Positions 17,570 through 25,576 of a stretch of 64,000 nucleotides of DNA are shown piece after piece. The position numbers and the translations under genes were made by a program. Numbering within the stretch: position 1 is the first letter of the stretch; each line of letters begins with the position of its first letter. The notes beneath the pieces are model-generated. The model had not been told where the DNA came from. It did no database searches and was given only the letters and a program-made list of their open reading frames with translations. Source of the DNA: Nitrospirota bacterium (GTDB taxonomy: Bacteria > Nitrospirota > Nitrospiria > SBBL01 > JAADHI01); NCBI GenBank assembly GCA_029261155.1, contig JAJDBW010000033.1:1-64000 (forward strand), given 5' to 3'.

Positions 17570-18643
17570 ATGCATTACGATCACGTCATTGTGAAACGCT
17601 TGGTCAATTTTATCCGGGAGATCCACACGGTTTCGCCCTGGCAGGATCAAGGCCGCTTCTTTAAGACCCTCCACCGCATCATACCCTTCGACAACAGCGC
17701 GGCCTTTATCAAAGTCGATCCGGCGACTTCGCGGATACTGCCTTCCTCGATGACCTTGTGGGAAGACGAAGCGGATGTCATGCGCGATCACAATCAATAT
17801 TATTGGAAATTCAAACAACCGATAGTCGCGGAGATCGTGAACAAGCGATTGCGGAGTTTTCATGTGCAAAATGCCCTGCCTCAGTTTTTATCCAAGCCGG
17901 ATTCCGAAGAATACCGGGTCGACTTTTGGGAAAAACACCGCAAACGTTTTTCCTATGCCCAGTATTTTAAAACGCGCCAGGGCTTGTTCAGCCTTTACCT
18001 GACACGGTCATCTCGAAGTCCGGATTTTTCGGAAGAAGAAGAGGGCCTCCTCAACATGCTGCTGCCTCACATGGAGTTAATTTTATCGGCGGCCGAGCCG
18101 GAAACGCCAACCCTTTTTGCCGATCCGAAAGGAAATATCGTTTGTGTGGATGCCGCCGTGGATGACACGCTTAAGCAAGACCCCACGCTGGCAAAACAAT
18201 TTCAGCAAGCCCTGCCGACATGGATCGGCTGGTTTTTATCTGAGCCCTTCAAGCCGCTATGGGTTGAAATCGGTGAAGGGGAACAGCGTTATCGTTGTAC
18301 GGTCTCACCTGCAGGTACGGCCCGCTTGCCGCTCTTTCGCATTTCATGGGCACCGATGGCGGCACCTGCCGGTTTTTCCGAAAATATCTTAGCCGCATTT
18401 TGCCGCCGCTATCCCTTTTCGCCGCGCGAAAAACAAGTGCTCGCCCTGACTGCAGCGGGCAAGCAGCGCAAGGAAATGGCCCAAGCCCTCGGACTCTCCG
18501 TCGAAACCGTGAAAGAATACCTGAGTGGGGTTTACCGGAAAACCGGGGTGGAAGGCAAGGGCGAGCTGCTCGCGAAAATCCTCTCGCAAACCCACCCTCC
18601 CGCCACAATGGAAGTCACCCCTCCTTTTATCATTTCCGATTGA
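17570..18643 (+). CDS. LuxR-family transcriptional regulator
   Basis: A 357-residue protein with a C-terminal LuxR/GerE helix-turn-helix (FSPREKQVLALTAAG, then MAQALGLSVETVKEYLSGVYRKTG). The N-terminal two thirds show a GAF/PAS-like composition with IIPFDNSAAFIKV, but no recognised ligand site, receiver or autoinducer domain. It lies downstream of the SARP block behind a terminator and is likely transcribed on its own. A role in controlling that block is conjecture. Confidence 0.85.
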   Translation: MHYDHVIVKRLVNFIREIHTVSPWQDQGRFFKTLHRIIPFDNSAAFIKVDPATSRILPSSMTLWEDEADVMRDHNQYYWKFKQPIVAEIVNKRLRSFHVQNALPQFLSKPDSEEYRVDFWEKHRKRFSYAQYFKTRQGLFSLYLTRSSRSPDFSEEEEGLLNMLLPHMELILSAAEPETPTLFADPKGNIVCVDAAVDDTLKQDPTLAKQFQQALPTWIGWFLSEPFKPLWVEIGEGEQRYRCTVSPAGTARLPLFRISWAPMAAPAGFSENILAAFCRRYPFSPREKQVLALTAAGKQRKEMAQALGLSVETVKEYLSGVYRKTGVEGKGELLAKILSQTHPPATMEVTPPFIISD

Positions 18644-18647
18644 AAGC

Positions 18648-18668
18648 GGGCGGGTTTGAAACCCGCCC
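18648..18668. terminator. Palindromic hairpin between convergent genes
   Basis: The ten-base arms GGGCGGGTTT and AAACCCGCCC are separated by one base, four bases after the LuxR-type stop and 13 bases before the next gene's stop. It can act as a transcription barrier on both strands. It also resembles short dispersed palindromes found between genes, but no second copy was found here. Confidence 0.55.
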
Positions 18669-18681
18669 CTATGATAATGCA

Positions 18682-19458
18682 TCATCCCATTCCTGCGTCG
18701 CCTGCCGCATCGCTATCTGTTGTGTCGCAGCCACAAGCGCAGCAGTCCGGCGTCTTTCCCACCGTAAATTGAAAGTTACCTTCCTCGATCAGGAGGGGAC
18801 TGTCTTCCGGTCCCGGCATGAAGGTTCGTAAGACGAGCGTGGCGGTTTCGCCTTCTATCGCACCCGGCCGCGCCTCGATATTAAAGGGGACGAATCCGGG
18901 GTTGTCGTGCATCGGCATCGGATCCGGGAATTCGAAACGCCATCCGGTCGGCAGATCGGCCGCGACCTCGAAGGTAAAACCGGCGGCATCTTCAAAGCCC
19001 GTCCCCACAACGTCGCTGTAGCGCAGGCGGGAACCGCTTTCCATGGAGACCCGCGTCGGCAGGGCGATGGGTTTCGTTGTGATGATGTCACTTACATCGC
19101 CGTCCGTGCCGCGTTTACGTCCAACGGCCACGATGTAGTCGCCTCCGAAGTTGAAAACGGTGGCGGCGACCGCATTCGGGACGTCGCAGCACACCAGCAG
19201 ATAACCGTTCGCGCTGACTTGACCGAGATCGATTCTCGGTCCTACGGTTACCTTTTTCTTTCGACAGACAACTTCAAAAACCTTCCGCGTACTGCCGTAC
19301 TTTCGGGCGCGGGCCTTGATGTCGATCTCCAAAGTTTCCTTGGCCGATCCCGTATTCTCGATGGTCACGCAAACCTGCGTGACCTTGAAATCCTTCTTTG
19401 TGATTGGATTGGTCCGTGTAACATCCGAGACCCTTGCTTTTCCGATTTTGATGTTCAT
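18682..19458 (-). CDS. Hypothetical protein with beta-rich domains and Cys-rich C-terminus
   Basis: I do not recognise this 258-residue protein. The ATG at 19458 is chosen because AGGAGG lies directly upstream; a longer in-frame reading overlaps the NicO gene and is unlikely. It has no signal peptide or membrane segment. The sequence is beta-strand-like throughout (KVTQVCVTIENTGSAKETLEID; ADLPTGWRFEFPDPMP) and suggests two immunoglobulin-like folds. The tail has clustered cysteines (CCACGCDTTDSD) that could bind metal. It is the last gene of the DUF4331/NicO operon, 87 bases after the transporter gene. Confidence 0.65.
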   Translation of the reverse strand: MNIKIGKARVSDVTRTNPITKKDFKVTQVCVTIENTGSAKETLEIDIKARARKYGSTRKVFEVVCRKKKVTVGPRIDLGQVSANGYLLVCCDVPNAVAATVFNFGGDYIVAVGRKRGTDGDVSDIITTKPIALPTRVSMESGSRLRYSDVVGTGFEDAAGFTFEVAADLPTGWRFEFPDPMPMHDNPGFVPFNIEARPGAIEGETATLVLRTFMPGPEDSPLLIEEGNFQFTVGKTPDCCACGCDTTDSDAAGDAGMG

Positions 19459-19544
19459 CTTATTTCCTCCTTTTGGGTTGAGGGACCCCACTTTGGAGCC
19501 CGGGTATCGCTTCGTTAGGCAACGAGGCGGGGTGATCAAAGAGT

Positions 19545-20357
19545 TCATAAGCCGACGCCGCCCAGGGCGATCGCCAAACCGAGGCATGCCATGCCCGCGG
19601 CCGAAAGCGGCGGCAGATATCGTGCGAGGGGTGTGAATCTTTTGGAACTTTGGAAAACACTTCCCACGGTCACGACGATTAGGCCGACGCCAACCAGGGT
19701 TGCCGCCAGCCCGGCGCTGAAGGACAGAATCAAGAACAAACCAAAGCCGACTTGATGAAAGGCCACCGCGCTCAACAACACAACGAGAGCGGAAGGACAG
19801 GGGACGATGCCGCCGCTGATCCCCAGGGCAAGGATGCCGCGCAGGCCTGTTGTTCCAGATTCGTGGGCATGGGGATGAACGTGGCTGTGCGTGTCCAAGT
19901 GTGCGTGATCGTGTCGAGCGCTCGCGTTCAATCCGGCAAGGCGTTTGTGCAAAACGCTAAGGCCGATGATGAAAATGCCTAGTCCCGATACACGACTGAG
20001 CCAGGGATAAAAGGTTTCCGGGACGATCAGGTCCGACAAATAGAGCGTGATGAAACCAAGCAGGAAGACGCCGATGGTATGCGCGAAGGTCACGCACAAT
20101 CCCAACAGCAGCGCATGTCGGATCGTCCCCTGCGAACCGGCCAAGTAGGCGGCGACCAAGGTCTTGCCGTGGCCGGGCGAGAGCGCATGCAGGCCGCCCA
20201 ATCCGAAGGCCAGCGCTAAAGCGAAGACAAGTGTCCATCCGCTTGGGGTCACACCTGTCATGAGTTGGGTCAGGGCGCTTTCTCTTGATGTTGTTGCGGC
20301 CTTGTTTTCGGTGCCTTCGGTCTTTGGAACTTCATTCTTAATCATGCCTATATACAA
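19545..20357 (-). CDS. NicO/RcnA-type nickel/cobalt exporter
   Basis: A 270-residue inner-membrane protein with about six hydrophobic helices. It has the NicO-family motif HALSPGHGKT (His57 to Thr66) and a His-rich cytoplasmic or periplasmic loop (HDHAHLDTHSHVHPHAHE) that probably binds metal, as in RcnA. SGGIVPCPSALVVLL is the second conserved family segment. The TTG start at 20357 has GGAAGAGG upstream with seven-base spacing; an ATG four codons later is the alternative. It follows a gene for a periplasmic domain that is fused to NicO domains in other bacteria. Ni, Co or another divalent metal is the expected substrate. Confidence 0.85.
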   Translation of the reverse strand: MYIGMIKNEVPKTEGTENKAATTSRESALTQLMTGVTPSGWTLVFALALAFGLGGLHALSPGHGKTLVAAYLAGSQGTIRHALLLGLCVTFAHTIGVFLLGFITLYLSDLIVPETFYPWLSRVSGLGIFIIGLSVLHKRLAGLNASARHDHAHLDTHSHVHPHAHESGTTGLRGILALGISGGIVPCPSALVVLLSAVAFHQVGFGLFLILSFSAGLAATLVGVGLIVVTVGSVFQSSKRFTPLARYLPPLSAAGMACLGLAIALGGVGL

Positions 20358-20383
20358 TTTTCAGCCTCTTCCTTTTTTCACAC

Positions 20384-20411
20384 ACTATATTGTGTTCAAG
20401 CATAGTCACAA
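20384..20411 (-). promoter_or_regulatory. Candidate internal promoter for the NicO-type gene
   Basis: On the minus strand TTGTGA (20411-20406) and TATAGT (20389-20384) are 16 bases apart, in the A+T-rich gap between the periplasmic-domain gene and the exporter gene. The exporter could thus be expressed separately from the upstream operon genes. Confidence 0.45.
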
Positions 20412-20421
20412 TTCAAGCATA
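20395..20421. repeat. Ten-base direct repeat overlapping the candidate NicO promoter
   Basis: TTCAAGCATA occurs at 20395-20404 and again at 20412-20421, a period of 17 bases. The copies flank and overlap the -35 element of the candidate promoter, as an operator for a metal-responsive repressor might. No regulator gene for it is visible. Confidence 0.5.
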
Positions 20422-20440
20422 TTGCGCTTGGCTGTGAATA

Positions 20441-21091
20441 CTATAGAGGCAAGTTCTTAATTGATATACCGCCTGCTTGAAATGCAAAGCCGGTCGCCAC
20501 CACTCGGGGTGGGGCTTGAAGCGGATTATCGGGATATGCACGCAATTCGCTGCCTTGCGTCGGCAGCGTCGAATCGATCAGGACGATACCGTTCATTCCT
20601 TGTGCGCTCATTTCTTTCCAACCCGTCCGCTGTGGATAGTTCTCGTCTCGATAGTTCAGCGCATAAGCTCGATTGCTCACGTCGATTCCTGTAGGAAGGG
20701 CAGCGCGATAGTCGATAGACAAACGCATCGTGGGCAGACCGCCTGCACCCGGTGGGAAAAGCAGTTCGTGGGTTTGGACCTGAAGCGGAACATCCTCGTC
20801 CGCAATTTTTAAGACGAGGTAAGGCGCGAGTTGCCCACTCTTTATTTCTAAGTAGCGGGTAATCTCACCGTCAGTCGTTTCGCCGTCCGCATTACTGTCA
20901 ATGGCTTGAATTTCCTGAAAGGCCGGGATCTCGGCAAAGTCGAGGATGTAGCGAATATGAACTGCCTCCTTCCCGATGGTCAGTCCCGAATAATGGTTGA
21001 TGGAAAAGTTTCCCATAGGATGGGCGGCGGCTGAACCCGCCCACAAAAAGAACAATCCAATAAATAATGAAATGTGGATCAACCGTTTCAT
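20441..21091 (-). CDS. Periplasmic domain protein associated with NicO exporters
   Basis: A 216-residue protein with a signal peptide (MKRLIHISLFIGLFFLWAG, cleavage near AAA-HP) and the mature start HPMGNFSINHYSGL. This is typical of the periplasmic domain that precedes NicO transport domains in larger fused proteins. Here it is a separate gene followed by an 83-base gap and the NicO gene. An acidic loop (AIDSNADGETTDGEI) resembles an EF-hand-like segment. AGGAGG precedes the ATG, which overlaps the TPR gene stop by four bases. Confidence 0.75.
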   Translation of the reverse strand: MKRLIHISLFIGLFFLWAGSAAAHPMGNFSINHYSGLTIGKEAVHIRYILDFAEIPAFQEIQAIDSNADGETTDGEITRYLEIKSGQLAPYLVLKIADEDVPLQVQTHELLFPPGAGGLPTMRLSIDYRAALPTGIDVSNRAYALNYRDENYPQRTGWKEMSAQGMNGIVLIDSTLPTQGSELRAYPDNPLQAPPRVVATGFAFQAGGISIKNLPL

Positions 21092-22335
21092 GAGTGTCCT
21101 CCTTTTGAGCGGATATGTTTTAGGGTTTTCCGCGCGGTGGCGGCGTGGCGTGAATGAAAGTTGGGGTTTTGTTTCAAGGCCTGATCGAGATGGGAGACCG
21201 CGGTACTCTCTTGTCCCAAGGCATGGGCGATCATCCCCGCGTGAAAATGAATTAACGAATGGCGGCTGCCAGTCCGAAGGGCGGCCTGCATTGTAGTGTG
21301 TGCTTCTTCAAAACGACCTGCTTTGAAATAGGCCCAGCCAAGAATGTCGGCGCCGTGGATGTCTTTGCGAAGGGATGCTTCCGCCTCGGCGATGCGGATG
21401 GCCGCTTCAATATTGCGGTCGTGGTCGGTGTAAAAGAGGGCAAGGGCGCGGTCGTTTTGTCCGCTGTTGAGGCGATTGAGTTGGGCGATGTGTTCGACGA
21501 GGGCGAAGTGTTTTTGGGCTTTGATTTTATTGCCGAGAGCCAGATGGACCTCGCCCAAGGCTGCGGCGGTTTCGAGCGCGGGAACGACAGCCAGAGCCTT
21601 TCGATAATAGATAAGGGCTTCGCCGTTTCGGTCCCGTGCCGCGGCCAATCGTCCCAAGCCTTCAAAGGCGCGACGATAATCAGGATAAGTCTCCAATGCG
21701 GCGCGATAGGTCTCTTCCGCCTTGTCCCCCTTTCCGAGATGGAAGTATTCGTCGCCCAGTTCCACTTGGCACCAGGCGGTGTTCTCCGGGCTACCGCCGC
21801 CCGACTCTATTGCGTGTTGCCAGAAATCGATGGCTCCTTCGGGGTCGCCGTGGAGCGAACGCAGGTGAGCCGCGCGGCTGAGGGCCGCTTGATCCGGCCG
21901 GAGATCGAGCATGCCTTGGGCTGCGGTGACGGCCTTGTCATATTCGCCCAGTTCCAAGTAGGCGTCACTTAAAAGCCCCTCATAAAAGGCGACAGTCGGT
22001 TCGAGAAGATGGGCGGCCTTGGCCAGGACCACCGCACTCTGAAAGCGGTGTTGAAAGAGGGCGATCCAGGCCCGCAGGCCGAGGACCTTGGCGACGTTCT
22101 TTTCCTTTTGCGGGAACGCATCGAGCATGCGCTCCGCGCGTTCGAAATATTGGACCTCGCCTGTTTCACGTCCTCTTTGGATTTCCGCTTGGACGGCGGC
22201 GATGGAAAGCGCGATGCTCGAAACCTCCGGCGATGCGGCCCAAGCGAGTGATCCATTTGTATAAAGCGATAAAAAAATCGAAAGCAGTATCGTGCCGATG
22301 AAATTCCTGTTTTTAAAATTTATTTTTTTCTGCAT
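21088..22335 (-). CDS. Exported TPR-repeat protein
   Basis: A protein of about 415 residues with an N-terminal hydrophobic export signal (NFIGTILLSIFLSLYTNG, then LAWA) and at least six TPR-like helical repeats, for example AWCQVELGDEYFHLGKGDKAEETYRAALETYPDYRRAF written across two helices. The ATG at 22335 has GGGGAG seven bases upstream. TPR proteins act as interaction scaffolds. It lies between DUF4331 and the periplasmic NicO-associated gene in one operon, so it probably helps assemble that system in the periplasm. Confidence 0.8.
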   Translation of the reverse strand: MQKKINFKNRNFIGTILLSIFLSLYTNGSLAWAASPEVSSIALSIAAVQAEIQRGRETGEVQYFERAERMLDAFPQKEKNVAKVLGLRAWIALFQHRFQSAVVLAKAAHLLEPTVAFYEGLLSDAYLELGEYDKAVTAAQGMLDLRPDQAALSRAAHLRSLHGDPEGAIDFWQHAIESGGGSPENTAWCQVELGDEYFHLGKGDKAEETYRAALETYPDYRRAFEGLGRLAAARDRNGEALIYYRKALAVVPALETAAALGEVHLALGNKIKAQKHFALVEHIAQLNRLNSGQNDRALALFYTDHDRNIEAAIRIAEAEASLRKDIHGADILGWAYFKAGRFEEAHTTMQAALRTGSRHSLIHFHAGMIAHALGQESTAVSHLDQALKQNPNFHSRHAATARKTLKHIRSKGGHS

Positions 22336-22392
22336 GGTCATTCTCCCCGCTTTGAAAACCGGGACGGGGTGAAGGCCCCGCCCCGTATTCAA

Positions 22393-23880
22393 TTAAGGCG
22401 TTTCGCCCGGATCGATATGCCTCCGGTTTCGGCCGTCGTGCGGCGTGGGCAGGAAGGGAAAGGCCACCGCGATGCCGTTAGGCGTAATGTCGCTGCTGGG
22501 GCTGCCGATGTTGAAATTCACCCCGTCGCCCAAGGCGGGGACGCCCGTGTTGATCAAAGCCCCACCCACCGCGCGCAGGGCAATATCGGTCACATCGTCG
22601 TTGGGCCGGCGGCCGTTGGGAAAACCGGCGAGGTCGGGTGTGGGATTCCCCGCCGTGTCCGTCGCAAAGGGGCCTAATCGGCGTTGGCTGAAGGGATTTG
22701 TCGGCTCTACGTCTAAATTCAGACGGAGAAAATCGGCCAAGCGCCCGCTGGGGCTGCTTTGGCTGCAGATATTTGTAATCGCGCCGTCCCCGTAACGGAG
22801 GAAGAGGTTGGCCAAATCATCCCGATTGTCTGTCGGAAAGTTCGTCCCGAAGACCGTGTTGAGGGCCACGGCCAAGGACGAGTTACAGTAGTATTTGAGG
22901 AACTGGGCCTCAAACTCCGAGAAGTTGGCGTTCCACTTGTCCTTGGTGTCGGTGGGGATGATCAGTTCGTTGACCAGCGGATTTCCCATGCGCGCCACTT
23001 GGGCGTAGAAATTGGAGTTCGTCCGCCGGTTGTCCCTCCGCAACACCCGCACGCGCGGGCGGCTGGTGGCGGCATAAGCCCCGATGACTTTGTTGCCGTC
23101 CGCGCCCATCAGTTCAGCAATGGGAACCTCGATGGCGATGCTGTTGACGTTGAAGCCGCTGAAGGCATCGACCGCGCCGAAGACGTTTTGACCATCGTCC
23201 GCATCCTCTGTTTGCGAAAGGATGGGCGAAGTCCGCAGATTCAAGGTATCGAAGACCGCGCCCAGGTCGATGTAGAAGGTCTCGTCGCGCTGTCCGGCAA
23301 AGACCCGTCCGCCATTACTCAAGGGATAGATCCCCTGCTGGGCCAGGCCTTCGTAGTCGGGCAGGGTGCGCGGCCCCACGTTTGAAGGCACGGCGAACAT
23401 CATTCCGCTGCCCAAGGTTTTGGAAGTTTGGCCGAAACGCTTTTCGGTGACGGTGTAGCTTTGCCGTAGGATGAAACCCTCCGAACCCGGACCGTCCAGG
23501 GCCGTGATGGGCGGCAGGGCGGCGTAGCTCAGCGTAAAGACATCGCCGGGAGAGCGGACCTCTGTCTTAAATTGGAACTGATAGACGATATTCCGGGCGA
23601 TGTTGTTCTTGTTGTTGTCGATGTAGATCTCGTAGAGCACCTCATCGTCGAAGTTGAAATAGTTGGGCCCGCTGCCTGGTTCCTGCGCAGGGATGACGTT
23701 CATCACAAAGACCGCCTTATCGGGGTCCGTGGGACTCCGAAAGGCGTAGAAATCTGTGATATCCGCTGCCGGGTCCAAGGAGATGAGTGGGGCCTCCCGG
23801 TGGCTGGCCGCAAAGACTGAAGTCGTCAGCAACATCCCCGCCAGCGATAGTGCGAGTTGTTTTTTAGTTTGGCTAAACAT
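22393..23880 (-). CDS. DUF4331 family exported protein
   Basis: A 495-residue protein with a signal peptide (cleaved near VFAA) and the family-defining mature N-terminus SHREAPLISLDPAADITDFYAFRSP. The middle contains long beta-rich segments and Asp/Asn-rich stretches such as DNNKNN. The function of DUF4331 is not established. AGGAGG precedes the ATG. The gene is the second of six in the operon and is followed, after about 57 bases, by the TPR gene. Confidence 0.88.
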   Translation of the reverse strand: MFSQTKKQLALSLAGMLLTTSVFAASHREAPLISLDPAADITDFYAFRSPTDPDKAVFVMNVIPAQEPGSGPNYFNFDDEVLYEIYIDNNKNNIARNIVYQFQFKTEVRSPGDVFTLSYAALPPITALDGPGSEGFILRQSYTVTEKRFGQTSKTLGSGMMFAVPSNVGPRTLPDYEGLAQQGIYPLSNGGRVFAGQRDETFYIDLGAVFDTLNLRTSPILSQTEDADDGQNVFGAVDAFSGFNVNSIAIEVPIAELMGADGNKVIGAYAATSRPRVRVLRRDNRRTNSNFYAQVARMGNPLVNELIIPTDTKDKWNANFSEFEAQFLKYYCNSSLAVALNTVFGTNFPTDNRDDLANLFLRYGDGAITNICSQSSPSGRLADFLRLNLDVEPTNPFSQRRLGPFATDTAGNPTPDLAGFPNGRRPNDDVTDIALRAVGGALINTGVPALGDGVNFNIGSPSSDITPNGIAVAFPFLPTPHDGRNRRHIDPGETP

Positions 23881-23914
23881 GGTTTCCTCCTTTTTGTTTG
23901 TCTGGGTTCTTGGG

Positions 23915-24139
23915 TTAATTCGTTTCTACAGGGAAATCCGCGACGGCCTTGTTGTGTTCGCCTTCCGCCGAGGCCACTAAATCTTCTTCTGGCTTGCTCA
24001 GGGTGTCGGTCGGAGCCGAAACTGTTTCCTCCAGTCGGCCTTCACCAGCCCCGCCGACACGGTCACTCTGCGAGGAACACGCGAAGGCTAAAGCGGCGAT
24101 CCAAAAAAACAGGATTGTGTATCCGATTCGTCTTCTCAT
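23915..24139 (-). CDS. Small putative lipoprotein
   Basis: A 74-residue protein with a lipoprotein signal (TILFFWIAALAFAC, Cys21) followed by a short acidic, unstructured mature region ending NKAVADFPVETN. A perfect AGGAGGTG lies upstream of the ATG at 24139. It is the first gene of the DUF4331/NicO operon. No family is recognised. Confidence 0.65.
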   Translation of the reverse strand: MRRRIGYTILFFWIAALAFACSSQSDRVGGAGEGRLEETVSAPTDTLSKPEEDLVASAEGEHNKAVADFPVETN

Positions 24140-24234
24140 TTTTTTCACCTCCTTTTCTTGAACTTGCTTAGGGTTGTTTTGGGAACTTGTATTTTGTTTC
24201 GACCCCACTTTAGGTCGGATGGGAAAGACCAACA

Positions 24235-24254
24235 ATCCCCCCACGCGGGGGGAT
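24235..24254. repeat. Strong GC hairpin in the divergent region upstream of dprA
   Basis: An eight-base perfect inverted repeat (ATCCCCCC, loop ACGC, GGGGGGAT) lies between the divergent lipoprotein and dprA genes. It has no T run, so it is not a standard terminator. It may insulate the two transcription units. Confidence 0.45.
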
Positions 24255-24295
24255 CAATGGGAAAGGGTGCGTTGTGGGGGTCCAGGGCATAGGCC

Positions 24296-24323
24296 TTGAC
24301 TGGGGGCTTCGCTTATGTATAAT
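24296..24323 (+). promoter_or_regulatory. Promoter of dprA with symmetric operator-like arms
   Basis: TTGACT at 24296-24301 and a perfect TATAAT at 24318-24323 are 16 bases apart and 23 bases before the dprA ATG. Inverted arms GGGGCTTC (24303-24310) and GAAGCCCC (24324-24331) enclose the -10 box, suggesting a repressor site. Confidence 0.7.
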
Positions 24324-24346
24324 GAAGCCCCATTTCTGGGGATGGG

Positions 24347-25450
24347 ATGGAGCAATACCGAGCCTGGTTGGCCTTAAAGCGGGTTCCCGGCATAGGGAAC
24401 GTGCTCTACAAGCGTTTAATCGATCGTTTCGAGGGACCTGAGGCGGTCTTTGCCGCAGACGAAACAGCCCTACGACAGGTGGAGGGTCTTTCGGCACGGA
24501 ACGCGGGCGAAATCCTTTCTTTTCACGATAACGAGGCTGTCGATCGTGAATTAGAGAAGATTGAAAAAGAAGGGACTGATCTGCTGTGCCTCCAGGACAC
24601 CGACTACCCTCCGCTTCTCGCCGCGATTTACGATCCGCCGCCCTTGCTCTACCTGAAAGGATTTCTGCCCAAGGAAGTTTGGCGTGCAGGGGAAGCCTTT
24701 TTCCCCCTTGCCGTGGTCGGATCGCGCAAAACGAGTCCTTATGGAAAATCGGTCACTGAAAAGCTCTGCCGCGCTTTGGCAGAGCAGGGTCTGTGTATCG
24801 TTAGTGGTTTTGCCCGAGGAATCGATGGCATTGCCCACCGCGCAGCCTTGACTGCCGGAGCGGCGACCATTGCCGTCTTGGGCTGTGGGATCGATTGTGT
24901 CTATCCGACCGAGCATCGGAAGTTATATGATGAAATTAAAGAACGAGGCCTGCTTGTTTCGGAATTTCCGATCGGGGCCCCACCCGAGGCGCATCACTTT
25001 CCCCAGCGCAACCGCATTATTAGCGGTTTGTCGCTCGGCTGCCTTGTGGTAGAGGCCGGCCTGAAGAGCGGCTCGCTTATTACCGCCCGTTTGGCGCTTG
25101 AACAAGGTCGAGAGGTTTTTGCGGTCCCGGGGCCCATTTTTTCCGAAAGGAGCGCGGGTCCCCACCAATTGATTGCCTCAGGGGCAAAGCTGGTTCAAAA
25201 GGCGGAGGATATTCTTGAGGAAATCTTCCCACAATTGCCAAGGACGGCCTCAAGCCCCATTCCAGCGCCGCCCCAACTTGAAACCGAGGAGGCGCTCGTT
25301 TATCGCTTCTTGTCTTTCGAACCGAAACATATCGATTTGTTGATACAAGAGAGCGAAAAGGCGGCCTCCGAAGTCTTAGGGCTGCTTCTCGGACTTGAAC
25401 TCAAAGGAGCTGTCCGGCAAATGGCCGGACAATTTTATGCTAAGATATGA
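24347..25450 (+). CDS. dprA: DNA processing protein DprA
   Basis: DprA loads RecA on incoming single-stranded DNA during transformation. The 367-residue protein has an N-terminal helical region with a helix-hairpin-helix-like VPGIGNVLYKRL, a Rossmann-fold core (VVGSRKTSPYGKSV; VSGFARGIDGIAHRAAL; LGCGIDCVYPTEH; FPQRNRIISGLS; GSLITARLALEQGREVFAVPG), and a C-terminal winged-helix-like domain. It starts the dprA-topA pair, which matches the conserved dprA-topA-trmFO-xerC-hslVU order. Confidence 0.96.
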   Translation: MEQYRAWLALKRVPGIGNVLYKRLIDRFEGPEAVFAADETALRQVEGLSARNAGEILSFHDNEAVDRELEKIEKEGTDLLCLQDTDYPPLLAAIYDPPPLLYLKGFLPKEVWRAGEAFFPLAVVGSRKTSPYGKSVTEKLCRALAEQGLCIVSGFARGIDGIAHRAALTAGAATIAVLGCGIDCVYPTEHRKLYDEIKERGLLVSEFPIGAPPEAHHFPQRNRIISGLSLGCLVVEAGLKSGSLITARLALEQGREVFAVPGPIFSERSAGPHQLIASGAKLVQKAEDILEEIFPQLPRTASSPIPAPPQLETEEALVYRFLSFEPKHIDLLIQESEKAASEVLGLLLGLELKGAVRQMAGQFYAKI

Positions 25451-25576
25451 AGTGCCATCGGCAAAACAGTTGCGTTATTTTTAAGTCAAGGGGATGCATA
25501 GGCAGCTCGCGTTAGACAACGCAGTAAAATAAGGTAAGCTATATTTCTAAGGTGATCTAAGGTTCAGGAGGTCGGT

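Noticed and set aside
20345-20460. Frameshift splitting one periplasmic-NicO fusion protein
   Set aside because: The 83-base gap is A+T-rich with stops, a promoter and a ribosome site for the downstream gene, so two genes are more likely.
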